Assembly: GCA_005784505.1 (NCBI GenBank)
Contig: VCAZ01000097.1
Location: forward strand, 1,346,501 to 1,410,500
Direction: 5' to 3'
Source: Bagarius yarrelli
Lineage: Eukaryota > Chordata > Actinopteri > Siluriformes > Sisoridae
DNA length: 64,000 bases
Under the pieces are notes generated by a model. It worked only from the letters and a program-made list of their open reading frames with translations, did no database searches and was not told the DNA's origin. This document shows positions 33,986-43,645 of the stretch, in pieces (the first letter of the stretch is position 1; every line of letters begins with the position of its first letter). The position numbers and the translations under genes were made by a program.

Positions 33986-34004
33986 TCTGTTCTGGCACCA
34001 AGAT

Positions 34005-34200
34005 GGTGGAATAAACTTCCCCCAATGTCAACAGCAGAGTCACTGGCTGTCTTCAAGAGATGATTGAAGATCCACCTCTTACTTAAATACCTAGCACTTG
34101 ACATTTAACAAAATAAAAAAGTATCCATGCTGCTCTTTCAACAATTATTGTGGTTATTACACTTTGACTTCTGGTCTATTGTACCAGTATTGAGCTGTTC
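34005..34200 (+). pseudogene. LINE ORF2 C-terminus and 3' end
   Basis: The plus strand reads WNKLPPMSTAESLAVFKR, a stop, and LKIHLL (about 34010-34085). The usual form is WNxLPxxxxxxxSLxxFKRxLKTHLF, found at the end of L2/CR1-like ORF2. The following AT-rich stretch to about 34200 fits the 3' UTR. Confidence 0.65.
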
Positions 34201-34249
34201 TATTATGGAAGGAGAGCGTAGGCACTCACTCTTACCGTTAGGCAAATCC

Positions 34250-34700
34250 AGGGGCCTCTAGATCCTATGGCAGTAGCGTCCAACATGTTACCTTTTGGCC
34301 TGCTGCATATAAGGGTTTTCTCTGATGAACAGTCCACTCCAGGAGATCAAGGTCGTGCACAGTGCCTTCGGTCCTTAGACTTACAGAATGGGGATGTCAT
34401 GAGTGGCAGCCACGCCCAAGGCTTGTCATGAGTGGCAGCCACGCCGGAAGCACATCTCTCTTGTCACATAAACTGCCTGGAGATGCTGGCTGTATTCATG
34501 ACACCAGGAAGGTCTGCACTCAAGATCGCTGTACAAGTCAGATCCTTCACTGGACTTCCAGGAAAAAATCCTCTTATTAAAGAGGATTCCAGGGTCCCTG
34601 AATCGGGGAGCAGACATCCTGGCGAGACAGGGACTGAAGCCCGGGGAGACTGAACCCGGAGTTATAGAAGCTGTGGAACGTTGTTTTTATTTTACTGTTT
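34250..34700 (+). pseudogene. DIRS retrotransposon RT/RNase H relic
   Basis: Two blocks are recognisable on the plus strand. At 34255-34314 the frame reads MAVASNMLPFGLLHIR, fitting the linker after the RT (usual form VVPLGLLHMRPLQ). At about 34589-34690 it reads PGSLNRGADILARQGLKPGE, fitting the end of the RNase H region (usual form PGVLNxGADLLSRxxxxPGEW). Between them is a 27-bp tandem doublet of a gtcatgagtggcagccacgc unit (34397-34446) and several frame changes. An AATAAAG at about 34737 follows. Confidence 0.6.
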
Positions 34701-36239
34701 CATTGTACTGCATCTGCTATACATGGTTAAAATCACAATAAAGCTTCTAGATACTTGATACTAGTCTCCTTTTTTGCCAGTCCTGTCCTTCTCTGTTTTT
34801 TCTCTTTATTCTTACTTTACTTCACCCTAGCATTCTATTCTGGATATCATGTTTTGGCTACCTTTAAATGTTATTACTAGCTAAGTCCTTTCTTTCCAAA
34901 AATGCTTTCTTATTCTTCTAGTCTCTACCTCTAAATCCAGCATTGCCATTGAACACTCATCCTTACTTTCTTACTTATGTGTATCAGTATGTATAAGTTA
35001 TTGCATACTTACCTCTACCTACCTCTATCCTGCCTCTCTCTTATCAACCTGATAATCCATAAATTTTCTCCCATCTTTTTTATTTTTAACCCAAAAGGTT
35101 TTGTTCCAGCTGCCACACCCTACCCAGGGTCGTCTCTCCCTTCTTTAGGCCACAGACTTTGAGTTCAACTGGTACATGCTTTGTTTATTGAATTGTGCTG
35201 GTTTCCGTGACCCTGCAGGTATGAGGCTATAGCTCAGGCTCTCAGCTTTATGCAGACTGTCCCATCTCGGTCACCATTACAATATGTTGGGATGCAGAAC
35301 CCCTTTCTAAGCGGACACATTTGCAGGCCTTAACAATTTCTACTATTAGTACTTAATCTGTTGTCAAAGATTATTAAGTCCAGAGTAAGAGAAGCAAAAA
35401 TCATCAGTCAAAAGGGGACCCATCAAAAGACATCTTTCAGCAACAAAGTGGCACACAAAGTGTACAGAGACATGTACACAGACCAACCTCAAAGACAAGA
35501 TCGAACATCCCTTAACATTTTTTTTTATTTTTTACTAGTGCTTCTCGTTACCCCTTCTTGTTCAGTCAATGATTTTCTATTACTTTCCAGATTCAGCCTA
35601 GCAGTCTCCTCCTAACCCTCCTGTGATTTTCCATTAAAACTGATCTCATCCTCAGACCCCTCCTCCTGATAACATACCCTTATTTTAAAACCTGTTATAT
35701 GCAATTTAATAAAAATCTGCTGCTCGTATAACAGTCTTTCTTTCTAATTTTCTCATATATGTCGTCTGACACATACGTTTTCGTATTGCAGATATTACAA
35801 CACTGCTGCCCTGTGCCTTTTCCTCCATTTCTTCTGACAATAAAAGTTTTATTTTTGCTTTTTCTTTTTTTAATGCATAAGTTATATAATTATTCAACTC
35901 TGTAATTCCTTAAGTCTTTTATCCTTTAATAAGTTATTCTGTAATTTCTTAGCTTCTTTTTAGGTTCACACAGTTCGTAATTATTTAATTTAATTAATAA
36001 TTAATCAATCATTAAAAATAGGTAATGGATCAGACTTAGTTCTTTAACTTTCTTTGAAGTATTGGGTGTAAAAACCTGAATGGATTTGGTCAGGAGAGAT
36101 CGTTCTAATGCTTTTTCCTAGTGCTTTCTATGGCTATATTCATAATAAGTTAATACTTCTTGTTCTTTAAGAACTGAGCAAAAAGTGAAAGGATAAGAAA
36201 GTATGGCAAAAAGGAAAGTATAAACACAAATATAAAGAA
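34701..36239. other. Non-coding stretch
   Basis: No gene is assigned. The sequence is pyrimidine-rich at 34750-35060. The 84-codon frame at 35361-35615 has no domain. Confidence 0.45.
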
Positions 36240-36623
36240 GTGAACTGGTGGCTCACAGATGCTCAGTGCAGAGCATGTAAAAATACTTCATGCATTACAT
36301 TTGTCTCTAATTCCATCTCACCTTCTTTTCAATGTGGAAAGTCTTTTCTAGCCCCAGAGCTGGAAGACTGCTCATACAGAATCTTACAGGAATTTCTTAT
36401 AGTCAATCCCGCATACAATACAAAGTGGGTACAGAAACCATTTCAGGTCCTATCTGCCAAGGTTCACTCAATCATGGCCTACAAGGAGGCTATGGTTATA
36501 GAACAGGATGTAAAGACTTTCTTGCTGAAAAGAGTGATAGAAAGTGAACCGCCCCACCAAGTGCAGTCTGTTTTTAATAGCTGGTACTTCATAGTTTCGC
36601 ATTCGATTTTAGACATGTACTGA
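36240..36623 (+). pseudogene. DIRS RT N-terminal relic
   Basis: In the 127-codon frame, residues around 85-118 read EQDVKTFLLKRVIESEPP then QVQSVFNSWYFIV (36505-36600). Fish DIRS RTs carry EIxxLLxKGAIExVPPxxxxxGFYSRYFLVPKK at that point. The Lys-Lys and the next DLR block are lost after YFIV. The first 80 residues include NPAYNTKWVQKPFQVLS, which fits the preceding region only weakly. The open frame is a chance survival because the polymerase domain beyond is missing. Confidence 0.55.
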
Positions 36624-36749
36624 TTAAAGTGAGCATTCTAGGTGGCCCTAGTTGCCCCTAACAAATCACTGGTGGAGGCGTCAAAAAAGCCTGACACTTA
36701 AGACAATCTCATAGCTATTTCCTATATATTTTTCTATATTAAGAGGATT

Positions 36750-37060
36750 AGCACTATCAAAGCATTGTCCATTTTGCCTTTGTGCCTGAACTTGCCAGAA
36801 CACGGATGGTAAAAGCCTTCCTCCACCTTGGGTCTGTACCAAAAATGCCATCAACTCCTGAACTGCAGGTCTTCTGCCCTCTTCCTTTTCAGGAACCAGA
36901 CCAGGAAAGACAAAACCATGGCGGTAGCTCTGCCGGACATTTTTAAGGCAGCAGGCTGGTCCTCTCACCATACATTTGTCTGATTTTAAAAATCCTGATT
37001 TGGAAGCAATTCTAGGGTCCAGGGTCCTTGCATCAAAATAGGTCCAACACAATGGGACAG
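36750..37060 (+). pseudogene. DIRS tyrosine recombinase C-terminal relic
   Basis: At 36927-36983 the plus strand reads ALPDIFKAAGWSSHHTFV then TGA. DIRS tyrosine recombinases end with DICxAAGWSSxxTFxRFYxLD, the block before the nucleophilic Tyr, so integration of the DNA circle would be its former role. The Tyr is beyond the stop and cannot be assigned. The reading continues in another frame as DFKNPDLEAILGSRVLA. A 123-codon minus-strand frame here (36681-37052) is its antisense shadow. It lies about 300 bp after the RT N-terminus, so most of the RT, RNase H and recombinase have been deleted. Confidence 0.6.
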
Positions 37061-37339
37061 TGACATGATGCTATCTCTTTTCCAAAACATTTCGACCCAG
37101 CTCGAGTTCCTGGTGCTTGGTGTTTGTTAAAATATGGCTTGGTGTGTTGGCTTATTATATTATAAAATTATTATTAGATATTAAATTCTATTTATGCTCC
37201 CATTTATCTAAATACAAAGTTACGTAAAACAGTAATTCCTTTGCACATAAATAATATACAGGCTGATCTCTCTAGGAAATGGAAAAACAAAAGAGGAAAT
37301 GAGGCAAAACAGAATCCTGGCTAAAGAATGAAAGAGATG
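37061..37339. other. AT-rich non-coding stretch
   Basis: No gene is seen. Confidence 0.4.
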
Positions 37340-37364
37340 AGGGAGGGAGGGAGGGAGGGAGGGA
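37340..37364. repeat. (GGGA)n microsatellite
   Basis: Six tetranucleotide units; part of a purine-rich stretch 37326-37370. Confidence 0.9.
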
Positions 37365-37605
37365 GGAGAGCAACTTTACGGGTTCACAGTGCAGTGTTTG
37401 GAGTGTGGATCAGCTGTGTAAGCCGGTCTAGGCAGAGTGTGTGCAGAACAGCAGCCATGTTTTTACTTAGCAGTCACAAATCTGTTTCTATAAAGAAGCT
37501 TATTTGCGGCCTGGCAGCCTCTGCAAAGACACACACACAAAAAACATACAGATAAGAAAAAAAATCAACAAAACTTACATGCAGTCAGCGGCCACCAAAA
37601 CAAAC

Positions 37606-37609
37606 TTTC

Positions 37610-37646
<37 letters not shown>
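37606..37646. repeat. (CT)n microsatellite ending in tttag
   Basis: The run ends ctctctttag, so it has the form of a polypyrimidine tract with an acceptor AG at about 37650, directly before the open frame at 37654. Confidence 0.85.
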
Positions 37647-37653
37647 TTAGTAA

Positions 37654-37887
37654 ATGCAGGTTGTCCTGGCAGGTGGACAACAGCCTCACTTTGTGCAACC
37701 CACATATACAGCTAAAAGGCTTAATGACATGCACAACGACAAGATTCCGAAAGGTTATCGTCACGTGTACAGAAAATATTACCAGGGACGTGGAGGTTGG
37801 ATGCAAAGCAGAACTTTAGCAGAACAACAAACAGAAGTTAAGACTGGTCTATTAGATAAAGTTTTATGGAACATGGTAGAAGGATAA
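37654..37887 (+). other. Unrecognised 77-residue open frame
   Basis: The ATG at 37654 begins a frame of 77 residues that is Gln- and Tyr-rich with a mixed, protein-like composition (segments PHFVQPTYTAKRL, GYRHVYRKYYQGRGGW, EVKTGLLDKVLWNMVEG) and no simple repeat. I do not recognise a family. An AG after a long (CT)n lies 3-4 bases upstream, so it could be a 3' terminal exon, but an intronless fragment of one of the surrounding retroelements is at least as likely. No signal peptide or membrane segment is seen. There is no AATAAA directly downstream; the next is near 38034. Confidence 0.3.
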
Positions 37888-38589
37888 AACTAGCAACCAG
37901 CTTTAGCATGGACCTGGAAATCTAGGACTTGAATAGACATTCACGTTAGTTAACGTTGATGACACAAGATCAAGGCAGACACAGGGGTATATTATACCCA
38001 GACTAATGATGGAAAGAGGAGCACCTAGACACAATAAAGTAATCAACCAATGACAAAGGGGAGAATTACAATACCAAACACATGTCCATTAAAACATGAC
38101 AACTGTAAAAACAAAGAGATAGAAGTTTTAGAAGATAGAAGTCTATGAGAAATTCTAAGCCCGAAAGAAAGGAAGGAGGAAAAGAAAACGCACAAAATGT
38201 ACATGTAAAATTAACATTACTAAAATGACTATTTATGCATATAGCATAATACCTATATAGCACATATAGGTATGATTTGTTCATCAAAATCAGCTTGTGA
38301 AACCTGCTTATAACCCCATATAACCCCATTTGTTAATAAAATAACTTTTACTCTTTTCAAAAGGTTTTACAATTTGAAATATGGTTCTCGACACTACGTC
38401 TAGCCCTAGTATAGACACTAAATAGTCTGCCACTATAAATGGAAACACTTTATTTTTGAAACACAAACCAATTTATTGGCTCGGATAGGACACATGATGA
38501 GGAAAAACCCACCAAGTCCATATAACCTCTCTATGGACCTCTTGCTTGGTTTTCCTTACGTCACTGTAGTTTAGCCTCTTTGTGTATGT
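37888..38589. other. Non-coding stretch
   Basis: No gene or recognised repeat is visible. Confidence 0.45.
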
Positions 38590-38800
38590 TCTTGTATGAA
38601 AGAGAAAGTGAAACAATTTAAGAGATCCGTAGCCTTGCGATATTATAGGGATGACACACACTCTCTTTGTGTAGTTTGTTTGGGAGACAAGCATGCCCGC
38701 TCAGCTTTTGAGGGAGCTGACTGCCTACAATGCGAGAGATGTCCCCCTTGGCAAGCTCAGTTTACACTAGGTGGTATACACCAGGCAAGCTTTCGCACCC
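38590..38800 (+). pseudogene. DIRS ORF1 zinc-motif relic
   Basis: The 89-codon frame contains YRDDTHSLCVVCLGDKHA followed by EGADCLQCERC (38641-38745): a Cys-x2-Cys ... His ... Cys-x2-Cys pattern that fish DIRS ORF1 proteins carry near their start (usual form CVxCLGxxHAxSALEGAxCxHCE). Beyond ERC the frame loses similarity. The remainder of an ORF1 of this type is at 1215-1770, far away and therefore from another copy. Confidence 0.65.
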
Positions 38801-38938
38801 GTTTGCTCTGGTTTTGCATCCTTCAAAGCAGCATGAAAGCTTCAATCATGAGACTGGCAAGTTGAGTTGACCCAACTGTAAGCAAAAGGGTATAAATCCA
38901 GGCTCACTGTCAGACCTTTAAGGATAAAACATAATATC

Positions 38939-38968
38939 TATTATTATTATTATTATTATTATTATTAC
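38939..38968. repeat. (TTA)n microsatellite
   Basis: About ten units of a trinucleotide. Confidence 0.9.
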
Positions 38969-39129
38969 AATACAAAGTAAGTAAAATAAATACATATAAA
39001 ATGTTCATTGAGAACATTTTGTTCACCTTTTTTTGGTAAGAAACCAATATGAGTATAAAAATGTTCTAAGGGTGACAAAACTTTGCTGCAATATTAAATG
39101 CACTAATTAGGCCATGAAGACCTCGATAA

Positions 39130-39620
39130 GATTTCATCTTCATTTGATTAAAAGATTAAAATAAGTCAAGCTTCTGCAAATTCTTCTTCAGTCAAAAGTT
39201 CTCCAAGAAGAGATAGCAGCGTGTTTGTAATCTGCACCCCGTTTCTTTAAGCTATCGATATCTGCATTGTATTAGACACACTCTTGCATCAATCTGTCAA
39301 TCTCTTCATCTTTCAGACTAAGCTGGGAGAGCGCAGACTGTACAGAAATAGCATTCCACTGTCTAAAGAGCTGAACAGCAGCATCATCATTACTCTGTAC
39401 TCATTCCTCAAGTGCTAAAAAACAGTGATCTTTAGACCAGAAACCACAGTCTGCAACACAGAGATTGTTATAAAGCTTCGCCTTTACAAAACCTTTATTA
39501 AGCATCATCTGCCCCTAACTCCTTTTCAGAAGTGACACCATTCTTCTAAGACAGGGTAATAAGTGAAGAATCATTCTTAGGATCCTGATTATTGGTCTTC
39601 TCTATCTAGTACAACTTAAT
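39130..39620 (-). pseudogene. Unidentified decayed coding region
   Basis: On the minus strand one frame stays readable for about 117 codons: MMLNKGFVKAKLYNNLCVADCGFW (about 39515-39445), SKDHCFLALEE, a TGA, VQSNDDAAVQLFRQWNAISV (about 39410-39350), then SQLSLKDEEIDRLMQECV, a TAA, and NADIDSLKKRGADY (about 39270-39230). Both stops are one change away from Trp (TGG) or Gln (CAA). The second half is charged and likely helical. Composition and length of the open reading argue for a once-real protein; I do not recognise the family, and a transposon origin is possible. A 241-bp part is duplicated at 40432-40672. Confidence 0.45.
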
Positions 39621-40177
39621 CTTTATTTGATTGAAAGATTGAAAAAAAGTCATGTTATTGAAAAGTCAAGTTCCCCACAACTTTGCAAGCAGAGTTACTG
39701 AAAATGTGGGTTATGCTGCGTAAATTCACATTCCCCTCCTTACACTACCAGGCAGTAAGTTATTTGATTAACAGATGGTGTCTTTTACTCATGAAGAATA
39801 AACACTCAGAAAAGAGTTAAGTTTTAGGGGATTTTGTCACATCTGGAACAGCAGGGGAGTTTCAGTGCACATCCCCTTTATTCATCACTTCTGTGAGATT
39901 TCCAAACACAGCAGTGCTTCTGCTGGGAAAATTTGACAACATGTGCAAATAATAATCTGGGCCTGCAGTGGCTCTCAAACTCAATCATGTTCCTAACTGC
40001 AGATTTTAGATCAAATCCCAAGTGAAATCAAGTTTTACTATCGACCCAATTACTGCTCACAGCAAGCATAAAATACCCTTTATCTGATGCATAGGATGAC
40101 TGTGTAGGACAAACTGTGCTCTGTAAAAAGATAATTGGGTAATTTTTAAAAGTTATTTTTTTTAGGAGATGGATGCA

Positions 40178-40431
40178 GTAGTACAACCTCGTCACTCCCA
40201 AAGAAAACCTCGATGTTGGGAGTGATGAGGTTGGACAGGATTGGGAATGAGTTCATCAGGGGGACAGCTTATGTTAGATGTTTTGAGAATAAAGTCAGGG
40301 GGAAGTCAGATTGAGGTGGTTTGGACATGTACAGAGGAGGGATAGTGAATATATTGGTAGCAGGATGTTAGAAATAAAGCTACCAGGCAGAAGGTAAAGA
40401 GGAAGACCAAAAAGAGGTATATGGATGCGAT
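40178..40431 (+). pseudogene. RTE-like LINE RT relic with inverted 5' end
   Basis: The plus strand from about 40211 reads the same C-terminal RT block as 19103-19377 (LRWFGHV-type region near 40310-40330, then the RRMLEMK-like and GRRQRGRP-like text near 40360-40410). The first 30 bases (about 40178-40210, cctcgtcactcccaaagaaa) are the reverse complement of the segment that immediately follows (gggagtgatgaggttg). An inverted 5' end of this kind is expected from twin-priming integration of a LINE. It stops before the 3' UTR, where the 241-bp duplicate begins. Confidence 0.65.
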
Positions 40432-40672
40432 GCAGCATCATCATTACTCTGTACTCATTCCTCAAGTGCTAAAAAACATTGATTTTTAGACCAGAAACCA
40501 CAGTCTGCAACACAGAGATTGTTATAAAGCTTTGCCTTTACAAAACCTTTATTAAGCATCATCTGCCCCTAACTCCTTTTCAGAAGTGACATTATTCTCA
40601 TAAGACAGGGTAGTAAATGAAGAATCATTCTTAGGATCCTGATTATTGGTCTTCTCTATCTAGTACAATTTA
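40432..40672 (-). repeat. 241-bp duplicate of the decayed coding region
   Basis: Matches 39378-39618 with about 10 differences in 241 positions and no net indel (offset 1054). It contains the first half of that reading frame in the same orientation. The RTE piece lies directly upstream. Confidence 0.85.
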
Positions 40673-40762
40673 GAATGTCAGGATTAACTACTTCCACTGG
40701 GATAGACTGAAACATCTAATGGTAGAATAATCTTCTAACATCCACACCCAACCGACGCACAC

Positions 40763-40800
40763 ATTTGCAGCATTTGGCAGACGCTCTTATCCAGAGCGAC
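40763..40800 (-). repeat. SINE family 2 end fragment
   Basis: The segment acatttgcagcatttggcag with ttatccagagcgactcac is the tail of family 2 only. A run with several cagtgcaaa words follows to about 40900. Confidence 0.6.
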
Positions 40801-40904
40801 TCACATTATTCCCTGTTATACAACAAGTCTCAGCAACATAAAGTGCATGTGTGCACTCTGCTGCAAACAGTGCAAAACAGACAGTGCAAATAACAATACA
40901 TTTA

Positions 40905-41230
40905 CATTTACAGCATTTAGCAGACGTTCTTGTCCAGAGCGACGTACAAAAGTGCTTTGAATCACATCATTAAACAGCTCAATACTGATACAATAGTTCA
41001 CAAATCGGTGTAACAACAAAAAACTGAAAGAGTTTTTTTTTTTTTTTTTTTTAAATGTCAAGAACTAGATGTTTAAGAAAGAGGTGGGTTTTCAAACGTC
41101 TTTTAAAGACGGCCAGTGACTCTGCTGTTCTGACATTGATGGAAAGTTCATTCCAGAACAGAGAACAGTCTTGAGGCATCCTAGCGGATGGTGGAACAAG
41201 TCGAGTAGTACCTGTGAATCTGAGGGAGTA
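40905..41230 (-). repeat. Composite SINE-derived repeat
   Basis: It begins with the family 2 tail (acatttacagcatttagcag, gtccagagcgacgtacaaaa) and continues through ttaaacagctcaatac, a poly-T run (41033-41052) and gatgtttaagaaagaggtgggttttc to agtgactctgctgttctgac. I recall this whole order as one fish repeat, so I treat it as a single unit. The class is not certain. Confidence 0.5.
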
Positions 41231-41696
41231 GGAATACAGACATTACATCACACAGACAATACAGAACACTGTACGGAACGTTAAATTAAGTAGCGCTGAC
41301 CAGATTACAAAAAATGTGCAAGTAAACAAATAGCAAGATTTTTGTACAAACAGCATTAAGTGACTGTGCTTAACAAAATGTATTTTTGTGTTAAATACAT
41401 CAGATAAATATAAGTCGCTCTGGATAAAGGGCATCTGCCAAATACTGCTGTAAAGGTTTTTACTTTTATACTGTCTTTTGCTGAATTTCCACCTCCTGCT
41501 GAGAGATCACAGCGGGCTCATCTGCTGATCCCAGACATTCGCACAAACACCATACACTCCTATGAATCTTTCATACCTCCTAGAAATGACACCCAGTATC
41601 TCACTATTGTACATTCATTCATTACTCATTCATTACTGAACTCATTTAAGGAGATGCAGCAAGTAATGCAAACGGCTGATTAGTATAAAAAATGCC
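41231..41696. other. Non-coding stretch with a SINE tail piece
   Basis: A plus-strand SINE family 2 tail (ataagtcgctctggataaag) lies at 41411-41455. I see nothing else. Confidence 0.5.
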
Positions 41697-42093
41697 TTTA
41701 TTTTGTCACATATCCTTTTTTACAGCAGAGTAAAATTATTTTCTGCATGTCCCATCTTAGTAAGTTGGGGGTCACAGCACAGCATCAGCTATGATACTGC
41801 GCCCCTGGAGCAGGAAGGGTTTAGGGTCTTGCTCAAGGACCCAACAGTGGTTGGCTTGCTGGTGGTGGGGCTTGAACCCAGGTCTTCTTGGTCTTCAGAT
41901 CAACAGCTGGCAGTGGTGGGGCTTGAACCTACATGTTTCTGGTCTTCAGATCAACAGCTAGTGGAGGTGAGGCTTTAACCCAGGTCTTCTTGGTCTTTTA
42001 ATCAACAGCTGGTGGTGGTGGGTTTTGAACCCAGGTGTTTCTGGTCTTCAGATCAACAACTCAGCACCTTAACTATTTGAGCCACCACTGCAA
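41697..42093 (-). repeat. SINE (third type) with amplified B-box region
   Basis: On the minus strand it starts with a family 2-like head (rc of cttaactatttgagccacca) and ends with a tail reading gtgacaaaataaagg. The part around gcgcccctggagcagg is typical of another fish SINE type whose tail ends in this way. The B-box region is present in a tandem array at 41845-42050. Confidence 0.7.
41845..42055. repeat. 51-bp tandem array of a SINE B-box
   Basis: Four units; the word gatcaacagct or its variant starts at 41898, 41949, 42000 and 42051. Each unit includes a gcttgaaccca(g/t) type word, which is the reverse complement of the pol III B box (gggttcaagcc). Confidence 0.85.
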
Positions 42094-43497
42094 AAACCTG
42101 CTTATAAACTTCTAAAATATCCAAAGTTCAATAACAAGCGGAATTAATTAGGTTGTCCTCAGCTCGTTTAAATGTCCGTTCATGCTTTCACTAAGCGTCC
42201 ATCTAGTAACTTGCTGGTGTGTGACAATGTGTGTGTTTGTTTTTGCCTTGAGGAAAGATAAACAAAACAAGTCAACAACACGCAGGGATCAAATACGACT
42301 ACCGGAGGTGAGTGATACTGATAAATCAGCCATGACAGTCACTCCTAAACTTCGCTCAACAAGTCACGACCCACTCCATCAGACACACACACACTGAGAT
42401 GCACTCACATACACGCCAAGTCCCAAAGAGACACAATCCCTCATATTGACATGCAATGCATACCTGTGTGCTTTGTATAGGCAATAACAGAAAGCGCTAA
42501 GTGGACCTAAGCAGGGGCAGAAGGTTGAGTTTAGCTTTCTTTATTGTGGAAAAGGAAGGAAAGCATCGAAGTGATCAAATCAGAAACATAATTATGAATG
42601 ATAAAGTAAAATGAGCAAAACAAAAACGACAAAAAATCCTAATAAGTAAATTAATAGTAGGATATAATAACAACAACAGCTCAGGTTATGTATGGAACTG
42701 TGGTTCCCTTACAGGTAAACAAAATGCCACAAAAGTAATGAAGTAATAATTCAATCTTTATTGGCACTGAGTGACCTTGGTGGCAAGTTGAGGTGCCACT
42801 AAAACAAAGCAAAGTTCAGAACGCATGTAATTAGCCCTTCTTTTCGTGCAGCATAAATAGCAAGGCAACACAGCATCTCCTCCCCCTCTCTAGAAACTAG
42901 GGGTACATACTCTAGAAATCAGTTCAGCTATGCAGCTCTATGATTGGATGCCCCAGCCTTCTTTTAATTTATAAATTACTGTCTGTAGAAGCCTGACTCC
43001 CTTTCTGGAGCAGAATCTTTTCTTCTGCATGATCAGATTCTAAGCCCAAGGACAGCAAATGTGCTTTCAGGTTCCGCCCCTTGACGCTGCTCCGGAGGCC
43101 ACCAGCTCTTTCACTCTCGCATTGATGAACACTGTAAACAAAAGAGCATTGTTCCAGTACTGCTGCATTTTGCATCATTGTTTTGCTCTTACTGACTGTG
43201 GGCTGCTACCCTGTTGGAGAAAGTGGTCAAAACACAGACCTTAGGCAAAAAACAAGAAACCTATTTTTTCCCTTTGTTATTTATGATGTGTGTACTTAAT
43301 GCTGCGGCAAACGGTATCCAAGCCTGAGAAATTGAGTGGACCTTTGCTAATACAAGACATTTCAGTCCCTATCGTGCTGGGCTGAAACTGGCTGGGCTAC
43401 TCACTCACCTTTTCCGGATCTCAGAGACGATGCTATAGGAAGGTGAGGTCCAAACCACTGTTAAGCCAGTATGTTCTGGGTTTTTGTAGGGGATGAG
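42094..43497. other. Non-coding stretch
   Basis: No gene is assigned. Overlapping frames on both strands at 42969-43244 have no domain. Confidence 0.4.
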
Positions 43498-43645
43498 CTG
43501 CTACAAGTAGAGCGCGAGATAGTTGACCCTAGGAAAGCTACGGGCTTGTGTGGCCTGGGATAGACAAAGTTGTTTGGACATTTTGCCGGTACCTCTCCCA
43601 GTGTCAGCGCTCCATTTAGTTTTGTCCTTCACCAGGCCATGTTTG
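43498..43645 (+). pseudogene. LINE reverse transcriptase N-terminal fragment
   Basis: The plus strand reads LLQVEREIVDPRKATGLCGLG, a stop, then KLFGHFAGTSPSVSAPFSFV (43495-43632). The word PRKATG is the familiar start of the RT fingers (PRKAxGPDG), and the F-x-FVL end fits the helix before the next motif. Pro-Asp-Gly is replaced by Leu-Cys-Gly. No catalytic residue is present. Confidence 0.55.

Noticed and set aside
36681..37052. 123-codon minus-strand frame
   Set aside because: It is antisense to the DIRS recombinase reading, which carries the recognisable AAGWSS block.
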